NCBI RefSeq assembly: GCF_902729435.1
Contig: NZ_CACVCG010000055.1
Coordinates: 1-47,901, forward strand
DNA: 47,901 nt
Reading direction: 5' to 3'
Source of the DNA: Magnetospirillum sp. UT-4
GTDB lineage: Bacteria; Pseudomonadota; Alphaproteobacteria; Rhodospirillales; Magnetospirillaceae
Part shown: piece after piece, positions 40,163 through 47,901 of the stretch
How positions within the stretch are numbered: the stretch's first letter is position 1
Layout of the letters: each line of letters starts with the position of its first letter
Made by a program: the position numbers and the translations under genes
The notes under the pieces: model-generated
Database searches by the model: none
What the model saw: the letters and a program-made list of their open reading frames with translations, nothing else
What the model was told of the DNA's origin: nothing

Positions 40163-41176
40163 ATGCTGCGTCGGGTTTTCCTCGCCGCCGGTCTCGCTCT
40201 GGCCTGGACATGTCCTGGCCAGGCCGAGCCCCTGCTGCTGCGCATCTCCACCGAGAATTCGCCCGATCACGTCCAGACCCGCGCGGTGGCGCGCTTCGCC
40301 GACGCACTGGCGCAGCGCGCGGCGGGGCGGCTGTCGGTGTCGCATCACTCCGGCGCCGCCCTGTTCCGCGACGCCGACGTGGTCAAGGCGCTGCGCCAGG
40401 GCCGGATCGAGATGGCGGTGCCCGGCACCTGGCACCTGGACCGGCTGGAGCCCAGCGTCGGCCTCTACCTGCTGCCCGCCTTCCATGGCCGCGACGCCGC
40501 AATCCAGACCCGGCTGCAGGACGGCCCATTGGGTGACGAAATCAATGCCCGTCTGCAGGCCACCCTGGGCGTCACCGTGCTGGGGCGCTGGATCGACCTC
40601 GGCTTCGCCCATCTCTACGGCGTGCGGCGGGTGATCCGCGACGCCGAGGATGTCCGCGGCATGCGCATCCGCGTCGCCGGCGGCGAGGCCAATCTGCGCC
40701 GCCTGGCCGCCATGGGCGCCGAGCCCCGGATCGTGCCGTGGCCCGACCTGCCTCAGGCCATGGCCGCCGGCACCATCGACGGCATCCTCACCACCCACGA
40801 GACGGTGGCCAGCGGGCGCCTGTGGGAAAAGGGCATCGGTTCGGCCTACGAGGACCATCAGTACTTTCCCCGCTACGTGCCGCTGGTCTCCGGGCAGTTC
40901 TGGCGCCGGCTGCCCGATGATCTCAAGGCGGTGATGGCCGAGGTCTGGGAGGCCGGCGTCGACTCCGCCCGGGCCGATGCCGCCCGCGCCCAGGATGCCG
41001 CCCGCGCCGCCCTGCTCGCCAACGGCATCGTCGTCACCCGCCCGGAACCGCCGCGCCTGGCCGCCCAGCGTCAGGCGCTGATGGCGGACCAGCCGGCCAT
41101 CGTCGCCGCCCTGGGGATCGAACCCGGCCTGGTGGCCGAGGCCATGGCCGCCCTCGCCGGGGAGTCCCGGCCCTGA
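40163..41176 (+). CDS. DctP-like TRAP substrate-binding protein
   Basis: The 337-residue protein has a signal peptide (about 1-22) and the DctP pattern: LRISTENSPDHVQTRAVARF, LRQGRIEMAVPG, GRWIDLGFAHLYGVRRVIRD, EDVRGMRIRVAGG and a helical C-terminus. These proteins bind organic acids in the periplasm. No DctQ/DctM membrane genes are nearby; instead a sensor kinase follows after 20 bases, so it may present its ligand to the kinase. A possible promoter, TTGAGA then TATAAA 15 bases apart, lies near 40039-40065. Confidence 0.83.
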   Translation: MLRRVFLAAGLALAWTCPGQAEPLLLRISTENSPDHVQTRAVARFADALAQRAAGRLSVSHHSGAALFRDADVVKALRQGRIEMAVPGTWHLDRLEPSVGLYLLPAFHGRDAAIQTRLQDGPLGDEINARLQATLGVTVLGRWIDLGFAHLYGVRRVIRDAEDVRGMRIRVAGGEANLRRLAAMGAEPRIVPWPDLPQAMAAGTIDGILTTHETVASGRLWEKGIGSAYEDHQYFPRYVPLVSGQFWRRLPDDLKAVMAEVWEAGVDSARADAARAQDAARAALLANGIVVTRPEPPRLAAQRQALMADQPAIVAALGIEPGLVAEAMAALAGESRP

Positions 41177-41196
41177 CCCGCCCGCGCCCGCAATTC

Positions 41197-43161
41197 GTGA
41201 TTCTTGCCACGCTCGGGCTGCTGCTGGTGCTCGGCCTGGCGGCGGCGCTGTGGGTCGTGGTGGCGCAGGACCGCCGGGCCGAGCTCGACCGCGCCGGGCT
41301 GCGCCTCTACCAGCAGGCCCGGCTGGCCGGCGACGCCGCCTCGCGGGCGCTGGAAACCGCCGATCTGGCGCTGGTCGCCATCGTCGCCGAGGGACGGATC
41401 GACGGGCGCGCCGCCGCCTCCCTGCTTCCCTACATGCCGTTCACCGACGCCGTCGAGGTGTGGGGCGCCGACGCCCGGCTGCGCCATCGGGTCCCGGACC
41501 GGGCCGGCCCGCCGGCGGTGCCCGGGGCCTTCCTCGCCCACCACCGCGACCGTGCCGAAAGCTTCCTCCTCCAGCCCATCCACCCGCCCGGCGACGGGGC
41601 GCCCTGGCGGCTGGGGGTAAGCCGCCGGATCGATACCCCCGGCGGGGCCTTCGCCGGGATCGCCCGCGCACTGATCTCGACCGAGTTGCTGGGCGACGCC
41701 TTCGCCGCGGAATTCGCCACCGACGCCGACCGCCTGCTGCTGATCGATGCCGACCGTCTGGTCCTGGCCGATTCGGCGCCGCGCGGCCGCCGGGCCGTGG
41801 GTCGCCCGCTCGACGCGGCGCTGCCGATGCTGTCCGCCACCGCCGTTTCCCAGCCCGGGGAAACCGAGTCCGCCCTGGTGGCCTGGTACCGTCTGCACGA
41901 CTTCCCGCTGCAGGTGGTGGCGGTGCGCCACAAGGACGCGCTGTTGGCCCGCTGGCGCAAGGTGGCGGCCGGATACGCGGCGGCGGCGGCAGCGCTGCTG
42001 GCCGCGTCCCTGCTCGCTGCCGCCTTGTTCTACCGGCAGGAGCGGCGCCAGGCGACGATCGCGGCGACCCTGCGCCTGCATGACCGCGCCATGGATGCCG
42101 CCAACGACGGCATCATCATCACCGAACGCCGCGACGGGCATTTTCCCATCATCTACTGCAACCCGGCGTTCGAACGCATCACCGGCTATGCCGCCGCCGA
42201 GCTGCGGGGCAAGGATCCCGGCCTGCTGCACCGGGACGAGGACGAGCAGCCCGAGGTGGCGCAGATCCGCGCCGCCGCCGCCGCCGAGACCGGCACCACG
42301 GTGGAGCTGCGCAACTACCGCAAGGACGGCACTCCCTATTGGGCGGAAATGCGCATCACCCCGGTGCGTGACCGCGACGGGACCGTCACCCATTTTCTCG
42401 GCATCCACCGCGACGTCACCACGCGCCGCCGCGCCGCCGAGGAGCTGCTGCGGACCAATGCCGAGCTGGTCGCCTCCAACGCCGAGCTGGAGCAGTTCGC
42501 CTACGTCGCCTCCCACGACCTGCAGGAACCTTTGCGCCACGTCGCCGCCTATGTGCAGATGCTGGAACGGCGCTACCAGGGCAAGCTGGATGCCGAGGCG
42601 CACGACTACATCGGCTACGCCGTGTCCGGGGTGAAGCGGATGCAGGCGCTGATCGTCGATCTGCTGGAATACTCCCGCGTCACCCGCCAGGGGCGGCCAT
42701 TCGGCCGCATCGACCTGGGCGCCTGCCTCGACCAGGCCCTCGCCGACGTCGCCCAGGCGATCAGGGAAAGCGGTGCCACCGTCGCGGCCGCCGAGCTGCC
42801 CGCGGCCTGGGGCGACCAGGGCCAGATCACCCGCCTGTTCGCCAATCTGATCGGCAACGCGGTGAAGTACCGCAAGCCGGACGTCGCCCCGGTCATATCG
42901 ATTTCGGTACAACCCGCCGGAGACCGATGGGAGATCACCGTGGCGGATAACGGCATCGGCATCGACCCGGCCTATGCCGACCGCATCTTCGCCCTGTTCC
43001 AGCGCCTGCACCCGGTCGGCCAGTATTCCGGCACCGGCATCGGGTTGACCATCTGCAAGCGCATCGTCGAACGCCACGGCGGCACCATCCGCTGCGAGTC
43101 CGAGGGCGAGGGCGAGGGCGCGCGGCTGGTCTTCACCCTGCCCCCGGGTCCGGCGGAGTAG
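41197..43161 (+). CDS. Sensor histidine kinase, Cache-like input and PAS
   Basis: The protein (654 residues from GTG 41197) has two membrane segments (about 1-22 and 258-280) around a periplasmic double-Cache-like domain, a PAS domain at about 290-405, a HisKA dimer with His440 in YVASHDLQEPLRH, and a HATPase with N-box NLIGNAVKYRKP, VADNGIGI and GTGIGLTICKRIVERHGG. It resembles PAS/phytochrome-type kinases. No response regulator is in the window. A CTG at 41173 could add eight residues. It shares the region with the DctP-like gene, its likely sensor partner. Confidence 0.87.
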   Translation: MILATLGLLLVLGLAAALWVVVAQDRRAELDRAGLRLYQQARLAGDAASRALETADLALVAIVAEGRIDGRAAASLLPYMPFTDAVEVWGADARLRHRVPDRAGPPAVPGAFLAHHRDRAESFLLQPIHPPGDGAPWRLGVSRRIDTPGGAFAGIARALISTELLGDAFAAEFATDADRLLLIDADRLVLADSAPRGRRAVGRPLDAALPMLSATAVSQPGETESALVAWYRLHDFPLQVVAVRHKDALLARWRKVAAGYAAAAAALLAASLLAAALFYRQERRQATIAATLRLHDRAMDAANDGIIITERRDGHFPIIYCNPAFERITGYAAAELRGKDPGLLHRDEDEQPEVAQIRAAAAAETGTTVELRNYRKDGTPYWAEMRITPVRDRDGTVTHFLGIHRDVTTRRRAAEELLRTNAELVASNAELEQFAYVASHDLQEPLRHVAAYVQMLERRYQGKLDAEAHDYIGYAVSGVKRMQALIVDLLEYSRVTRQGRPFGRIDLGACLDQALADVAQAIRESGATVAAAELPAAWGDQGQITRLFANLIGNAVKYRKPDVAPVISISVQPAGDRWEITVADNGIGIDPAYADRIFALFQRLHPVGQYSGTGIGLTICKRIVERHGGTIRCESEGEGEGARLVFTLPPGPAE

Positions 43162-43170
43162 GCATCGCTC

Positions 43171-45639
43171 CTATCGCCTGAGCACCGCGAAGGGCGAATC
43201 CGTGTTCGCCGGCTTGCGGCCGCGCGGGGCTGGCTTCGGCCGGGTCGGGGCCAGCCAGGGGGCGGCCTCGCCGCCGCCGCGGCGGAAGCCGAGGGCGGCC
43301 AGCACCAAGGCGGCCTCGGTGGCCGACAGCCCGAGCAGCGACAGCAGGGCCGGCGGCGGCAGGAACCCGGCCGGGGCCTCGCGCGCCAGGCGCCGCGCCT
43401 CGGCGGCGAAGCGTTCGAGCATGTCGGCCCGCACGGCGCGCGGACCGGCCAGGCGGTAGCCCACCGCCTCGTAGAAGCCGGCGGGAATGCCGGCCAGCGG
43501 CGCCACCGCCACCCGTTCGCCCGGCGGCGGCGGCGGCGCGCAGCCGGCCCGCACCCCCCACAGCACCGCCCGCACCCGCTGCGCGCCCGGCTTCAGCAGG
43601 GCCGGAAAGAACACGGTTTCTGTTCCGAAACGAATACCGAGGGCGGCCAAAGCGGCGCGGTCCTCGGCGGCAAGGGCGTCGAGCTGGGCGGCGACCGCGG
43701 GCCGCGCCGCCGACCCCAGCCCCTCGGCCAGCTGGTGCACCAGTCCCCGCGCCGCGCCCTTGAGCGGCGCCGCCCGCGCCCGTGCCAGCGGCCGGAAGGC
43801 GTCGTCGAGGGCGGCGGCCAGCCAGTCCCCCAGGCGCCGCCGGATCGTTTCGCGGGCGGCGGGCTCCAGCACATCGGCGCCCGGCGGCTCCACCTGTGGC
43901 CGCAGCGGTTCGGCGCCGGGCACCAGCCGGGCCACCGCCTCGCCCCGCCACAGCACGGCGCCGTCGTCGCCCAGCGCGAAGGCTTCGTCGCCGTCGGCGG
44001 CCAGGCGGGCGACGCGGGCGGCGATCTCGGATTTCAGCGCCCGGGCGGCGGCGGCGGCGACGGCGCGGGCGGCGCTGGCCCCCTCGGCGGCATCGGGCTC
44101 GAAGCGGAAGCCGGCCAGGCGGCCGACATACTGGCCCTCGACCAGCACCTCGCCGGTGCGGTTGACCGCCGACAGCAATTCGCCCTCCTCGCGCATGGCG
44201 CGGACCAGGACGGCGGTGCGGCGGTCGACGAAGCGTTGGGTCAGGCGTTCGTGCAGGGCGTCGCTGAGGCGGTCCTCGACGGCGCGGGCCTCGCCTTGCC
44301 AGTGGGCGGCGTCGGCGACCCAGTCGGCGCGGTGGGAGACGTAGGTCCAGGTGCGGATGCCGGCGATGCGGGCCACCAGGGTGTCCAGCTCGCCGTCGGT
44401 GCGGTCGAGGCGGCGGATGTGGTTGGCCAGCCAGTCGGCGGGCAGCCGCCGCCCCGGCCCGGTGAGGTGGCGGAACACCTGGCCCAGCAGGCGGGTGTGG
44501 CTGTCGGCCATGACCTTGCGGAAATCGGGAATCTGGCAGACCTCCCACAGCAGCCGCACCCGCTCGGGGTGGTTGGCCACCCGCATCACCTCGGGGTCGC
44601 GGGCGAGGTGGGCCAGCGCCACCTGGTCGTCGGCCTCGCGGGCGCGCACCAGGCCGGGGGACGGCGGCGGCCGCTCCAGCGACGCGGCCAGCGCCTCGAC
44701 GCTGGCGAAGCGCAGCTCGGAATTGCGCCACGACAGCGCCTTCAGCGGCGGGAAGGCGTGGTTCTCCACCGCCTCGACCAGTTCGGCGTCGATGCCGGCC
44801 AGATCGGCCGTCGCCCCGAAGGTGCCGTCGTTCATGTGCCGCCCGGCGCGCCCGGCGATCTGGGCCAGTTCGGCCGCCGCCAGCGGCCGTGGGGCGCGGC
44901 CGTCGAACTTGCGCAAGGACGCGAAGGCGACGTGGTCCACATCCATGTTGAGACCCATGCCGATGGCGTCGGTGGCGACGATGGTATCGACCTCGCCGGC
45001 CTGGAACAGCCCGATCTGGGCGTTGCGGGTGCGCGGGGACAGCGCCCCCAGCACCACCGCCGCCCCGCCCTTCTGGCGGCGGACGAACTCGGCCATGGCG
45101 TAGACCTCGGCGGCCGAGAACGCCACCACGGCGGCGCGCGACGGCAGCCGCGCCAGCTTGCGCGGACCGGCATACTCAAGGCGCGAGAAGCGCGGCCGGG
45201 TGACGAATTCGGTGCCGGGCACCAGGCGCCGCAGCAGCGGCCGGATGGTCTCGGCCCCCAGGAACACCGTCTCCTCGGTGCCGCGGGCGTTGAGCAGGCG
45301 GTCGGTGAAGACGTGGCCGCGCTCGGGATCGGCGCATAGCTGGATCTCGTCCACCGCCAGGAACGCCACCCGCCGGTCCAGCGGCATGGATTCCACCGTG
45401 CAGACGAACCAGCGCGGCCTGGGCGGGATGATGCGCTCCTCGCCGGTGATCAGCGCCACCGCCTCGGCCCCCTTGGCCCGGGCGATGCGGTCGTAGTTCT
45501 CGCGCGCCAGCAGGCGCAGGGGAAAGCCGATCATGCCGCTGGCATGGCCGAGCATGCGCTCGAGCGCGAAATGGGTCTTGCCGGTGTTGGTCGGGCCGAG
45601 GACGGCCAGCACGCGGCCGCGGCCGGAAGAGGTGGACAT
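43171..45639 (-). CDS. SUV3-like DEAD/H-type RNA helicase
   Basis: The 822-residue protein has Walker A GPTNTGKT at 15-22, the DEIQ box at 97-100, and motif VI QIAGRAGRH near 260-270, all typical of Suv3/mitochondrial-type RNA helicases, which alphaproteobacteria also carry. The C-terminal third is unassigned, Ala/Arg-rich and specific to this group. It should unwind RNA in RNA turnover. Its 3' end converges with the kinase gene, nine bases apart. Confidence 0.88.
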   Translation of the reverse strand: MSTSSGRGRVLAVLGPTNTGKTHFALERMLGHASGMIGFPLRLLARENYDRIARAKGAEAVALITGEERIIPPRPRWFVCTVESMPLDRRVAFLAVDEIQLCADPERGHVFTDRLLNARGTEETVFLGAETIRPLLRRLVPGTEFVTRPRFSRLEYAGPRKLARLPSRAAVVAFSAAEVYAMAEFVRRQKGGAAVVLGALSPRTRNAQIGLFQAGEVDTIVATDAIGMGLNMDVDHVAFASLRKFDGRAPRPLAAAELAQIAGRAGRHMNDGTFGATADLAGIDAELVEAVENHAFPPLKALSWRNSELRFASVEALAASLERPPPSPGLVRAREADDQVALAHLARDPEVMRVANHPERVRLLWEVCQIPDFRKVMADSHTRLLGQVFRHLTGPGRRLPADWLANHIRRLDRTDGELDTLVARIAGIRTWTYVSHRADWVADAAHWQGEARAVEDRLSDALHERLTQRFVDRRTAVLVRAMREEGELLSAVNRTGEVLVEGQYVGRLAGFRFEPDAAEGASAARAVAAAAARALKSEIAARVARLAADGDEAFALGDDGAVLWRGEAVARLVPGAEPLRPQVEPPGADVLEPAARETIRRRLGDWLAAALDDAFRPLARARAAPLKGAARGLVHQLAEGLGSAARPAVAAQLDALAAEDRAALAALGIRFGTETVFFPALLKPGAQRVRAVLWGVRAGCAPPPPPGERVAVAPLAGIPAGFYEAVGYRLAGPRAVRADMLERFAAEARRLAREAPAGFLPPPALLSLLGLSATEAALVLAALGFRRGGGEAAPWLAPTRPKPAPRGRKPANTDSPFAVLRR

Positions 45640-45645
45640 GACGTC

Positions 45646-45775
45646 TTATACCAAATCCGAATGAGTCATTCGGATTTCAAAGCCCTCGCCGGGCGCCCGC
45701 GTCCCGCGGGCTTGGCCGCGGCCTCAATGGCCGCTGGATCCGAAATCCGGAAGCGATCTTCCGGATTTCGTATTA
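45646..45775. mobile_element. MITE-like palindromic intergenic element
   Basis: About 130 bases have near-identical inverted ends (TTATACCAAATCCGA and, read in reverse, TAATACGAAATCCGG, 12 of 15 matching). Next to each end is a strong hairpin: 45653-45677 with 12-bp arms around one base, and 45741-45770 with 13-bp arms around CGAT. There is no ORF. It separates the helicase and HNH genes and looks like a non-autonomous or REP/BIME-type repeat. Confidence 0.65.
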
Positions 45776-45849
45776 GAGGGTCGGTGCCGGCGCGCCGGGA
45801 ATCAAGGGGTTCGATGGCGGCGGCAGGGCCGCCGCCCGGGGGCAGGACA

Positions 45850-46422
45850 CTAGAACTGCTCCAGCTCGGTGTCCCAGTACAGGAAGTCGCGCCAGGACTG
45901 GTGCAGGAAGTTGGGCGGGAACGAGCGGCCGTTCTCCTGCAGCTCGAAGGTCGAGGGCTCGGTCGGCCAGCGGCGCAGATGCATGCCGGCCTGGCGCGGC
46001 AGCCGGGCGCCCTTCCTCAGGTTGCACGGGCTGCAGGCGGCGACCACGTTGGCCCAGGTGGTGCGCCCGCCCAGGGCGCGGGGCACCACGTGGTCGAAGG
46101 TCAGGTCGTGGGCCGGCAGCTCGTCGCCGCAATACTGGCAGGCGAAGCGGTCGCGCAGGAACACGTTGAAGCGGGTGAAGGCCGGGCGCCGGGCCGCCGG
46201 GATGTACTCTTTCAGCGAGATGACGCTGGGCAGGCGCATGGCCCAATTGGGCGAGTGGACCTCGCGCTCGTATACGGAGACCACGTTGACGCGCTCGGAA
46301 ACGACCGCCTTCACCGCCTCCTGCCAGGACCACAGCGAGAGCGGGAAATAGCTGAGCGGCCGGAAATCGGCATTCAGCACCAGGGCGGGATAGCTTTCCA
46401 GCGCTACCAATACCCTCTCCAT
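45850..46422 (-). CDS. HNH endonuclease-family protein
   Basis: The 190-residue protein has an HNH fold with CQYC (Cys95, Cys98), FDHVVPRALGG with Asp110-His111, and CSPCN with Cys130, Cys133 and Asn134. This is a conserved single-domain HNH family in alphaproteobacteria, with an N-terminal region (about 1-80; RPLSYFPLSLWSWQEAVKAV) of unknown role. The usual reaction is metal-dependent DNA cleavage; its cell function is not known. ATG 46422 precedes the conserved LVALESYPALVLNADFRPLS start. Confidence 0.87.
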   Translation of the reverse strand: MERVLVALESYPALVLNADFRPLSYFPLSLWSWQEAVKAVVSERVNVVSVYEREVHSPNWAMRLPSVISLKEYIPAARRPAFTRFNVFLRDRFACQYCGDELPAHDLTFDHVVPRALGGRTTWANVVAACSPCNLRKGARLPRQAGMHLRRWPTEPSTFELQENGRSFPPNFLHQSWRDFLYWDTELEQF

Positions 46423-46539
46423 CGGAGTTTGGCCGCAAAATATAGGAGTCCGGCCCCGAAATCCATCCCCCCGATGGTGACGGTTCGGCGAAATCGGCGG
46501 GAATCCGGCGGTTGGCTGAAATATGGTATGGTCGCGGCC

Positions 46540-47397
46540 ATGGACCAATCCTCGCGTCCCGCCGGAATCGTCACTCGCTTCGCGCCCAGCCCGACCGGCC
46601 TGCTGCATCTCGGCCACGCCTTTTCGGCGCTGGTGGCCCATGGCCGCGCCCGCGCCGCCGGCGGGCGCTTCCTGGTGCGCATCGAGGACATCGACCCCGG
46701 CCGCTGCCGCCCCGACTTCGAGGCCGCCATCCTGGCCGATCTGGCCTGGCTGGGCCTGGACTGGGACGGGCCGGTGCGGCGCCAGTCGGCGCATCTGGAC
46801 GATTACCGCGACGCGCTGGCCCGCCTCGATGGCCTGGGATTGCTGTATCCCTGCTTCTGCACCCGCCGGGACATCCAGGACGAGGTGGCCCGCGCCGGCC
46901 ACGCCCCGCACGGACCCGACGGCGTGCTCTATCCCGGCACCTGCCGCCGCCTGGGCGCCGCCGAGCGACGGGAACGGATGGACTCGGGTGCTCCCTATGC
47001 CCTGCGCCTCGACGTGGCGGCGGCGGTGGCGCTGGCCGGGCCGCTAGGCTGGCGCGACGAGGAGGCGGGCGTGGTGGCCGCCACGCCGGAGATCTTCGGC
47101 GACGTGGTGCTGGCGCGCAAGGACGTGCCGACCAGCTATCACCTGGCGGTGACGGTGGACGATGCGCTGCAGGATGTGACCCTGGTCACACGCGGCGCCG
47201 ATCTGTTCGCCGCCACCCATGTCCACCGCCTGCTGCAGGCGCTGCTGGAGCTGCCGGTGCCGGCCTACGCCCATCACCGGCTGCTGACCGACCCGAGCGG
47301 GCGGCGCTATGCCAAGCGCGACCGCGCGCTCACCCTCGCCGCCCTGCGCGAGGCGGGGCGGAGTCCGGGCGAGGTGCGGACCATGGCGGGGTTTTAA
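46540..47397 (+). CDS. gluQ: Glutamyl-Q tRNA(Asp) synthetase
   Basis: The 285-residue protein is a truncated GluRS paralogue: VTRFAPSPTGLLHLGHAFSA includes the HLGH signature (23-26), RIEDIDPGRCRPDF follows, the Cys pair CFCTRRD with a later Cys can bind zinc, and AKRDRALTL is the KMSKS-like loop. It lacks the anticodon-binding domain, as expected for GluQ-RS, which attaches glutamate to queuosine in tRNA-Asp. Its stop overlaps the convergent small membrane gene. Confidence 0.92.
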   Translation: MDQSSRPAGIVTRFAPSPTGLLHLGHAFSALVAHGRARAAGGRFLVRIEDIDPGRCRPDFEAAILADLAWLGLDWDGPVRRQSAHLDDYRDALARLDGLGLLYPCFCTRRDIQDEVARAGHAPHGPDGVLYPGTCRRLGAAERRERMDSGAPYALRLDVAAAVALAGPLGWRDEEAGVVAATPEIFGDVVLARKDVPTSYHLAVTVDDALQDVTLVTRGADLFAATHVHRLLQALLELPVPAYAHHRLLTDPSGRRYAKRDRALTLAALREAGRSPGEVRTMAGF

Positions 47398-47591
47398 AGC
47401 TCTTTCAGCGAGCTGAAATGCATGAAGGCGAGCAGGCCGAGCCAGCCGATGCCGACCACGGCGGCACCCAGCACCACCGGCCAGTACTCGGCCGACGGCA
47501 CCTTGGAAATGGCGCCCAGCGTGGCGATGGCGATGACGCCGCCGACGTTGTAGACGACCGAGCCGATCACGAACAGTTCCTTGGCGGTCAT
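47394..47591 (-). CDS. Small two-TM membrane protein (65 aa)
   Basis: The product has two hydrophobic segments (about 7-27 and 38-57). GGAGGGAG stands just before ATG 47591, a strong Shine-Dalgarno. No family is recognised. Its stop overlaps the GluQ-RS stop from the opposite strand. Confidence 0.65.
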   Translation of the reverse strand: MTAKELFVIGSVVYNVGGVIAIATLGAISKVPSAEYWPVVLGAAVVGIGWLGLLAFMHFSSLKEL

Positions 47592-47901
47592 CGCTCCCTC
47601 CTGAGACCCGGGCGGCCATCGGCCGCATTTTTACATGATGATATACGAATACGGCGCAGACTCCACCCCTAACCCGTCCTATTCATGACAGCGGTTCCAG
47701 CCTGCATACAATCCGGCAGGGCTGAGGCTGGGCGCGTGTTGTCGCGACGGCCGCTTGGTCGTCGGTTTGGTTTCGGTTGGGCGGGTCGTGAGATTGAGGC
47801 CGAGATGGGGTGTCTGGGGCGATGGCGGCCCCGCGGGTCACGGCCCGTCTGGCATCAGCGCCATGGCGATGTGGCGGATGAGGGTCGCCTCGGGACATGA
47901 A
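47592..47901. other. Window end, no clear gene
   Basis: These 310 bases show no convincing gene. On the minus strand an open frame from the window edge to the stop at 47838 encodes EATLIRHIAMALMPDGP, which could be the C-terminus of a gene beginning outside the window. An AT-rich stretch at about 47630-47660 is a likely promoter area. Confidence 0.3.

Noticed and set aside
47683-47898. 71-codon minus-strand frame at the window end
   Set aside because: Pro/Arg/His-rich without start signal or domain; a different minus frame ending at 47838 is the more likely gene end.
1-47901. CRISPR array, rRNA genes or full-length tRNA genes
   Set aside because: No regularly spaced repeat-spacer pattern and no rRNA or complete tRNA was seen; the only tRNA sequence is the half at 105-150.

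Overview
The window holds a complete, podovirus-like prophage of about 34 kb (roughly 139-34255) followed by about 13.6 kb of bacterial chromosome. The DNA is very GC-rich. The flanking genes point to an alphaproteobacterium, probably a Rhodospirillales member such as a Magnetospirillum relative: a DUF1476/ATPase-inhibitor zeta homologue, ExoD, a SUV3-like helicase, an HNH protein and GluQ-RS. The genus is inference only.

Left edge. Positions 105-150 carry the 3' half of a tRNA-Gly(GCC) whose 5' half is missing. The prophage starts inside it. A 13-bp direct repeat (TCGCCCGCTCCAA) at 139-151 and 34243-34255 marks attL and attR. A large serine integrase reads leftward across attL, so its last codons are host DNA. 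In the excised circle it would have a different C-terminus.

Early and immunity region (1737-11592). A leftward operon (6180 down to 63) holds two XRE regulators, small unknown genes, a ParB-like protein, a 53-aa protein and the integrase. A CI-type repressor (6653-6955) diverges from a Cro-like gene (7042-7281). Both outward promoters carry the same 17-bp operator (TGTCAC-N5-GTGACA) in the same register between -35 and -10, and each has a second operator copy nearby. This is a lambda-like OL/OR layout. The rightward early operon is tightly packed with ATGA overlaps. It encodes tiny hydrophobic peptides, a stand-alone TSCPD-like protein, a DEDD exonuclease and several unknowns, and leads into a fused primase-polymerase/helicase (11589-13634).

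Control or origin region (13635-14195). No gene is seen. It has at least six copies of GCTCCGGTGT, four CAAGCC-type repeats, an AT-rich inverted repeat and a strong hairpin. It could be the replication origin and/or the early/late boundary.

Late region (14196-34186). The genes run in order: TerS-like protein, a doubtful ORF with 11-bp tandem repeats, TerL, a fused ORF, portal, Bbp19-like protein, scaffold-like protein, a structured leader, capsid, decoration-like proteins, tail tubular A and B (T7 gp11/gp12-like), three internal virion proteins (the last 1621 aa), a triple Myb/GcrA-like DNA-binding protein, a membrane coiled-coil protein, endolysin and a GTA-type holin. No tail fibre is recognisable. 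A perfect 15-bp palindrome, GCGAACGSCGTTCGC, occurs seven times across the prophage, once just upstream of the ParB-like gene, and I saw none in the host flank.

Host flank (34256-47901). It contains a Tat-exported PQQ-type propeller coupled to a diheme cytochrome c, DUF4197, ExoD, a TerC-type transporter, DUF1476, a secreted protein, a DctP-like binding protein next to a sensor kinase, a SUV3-like helicase, a MITE-like palindromic element, an HNH protein, GluQ-RS and a small membrane protein.
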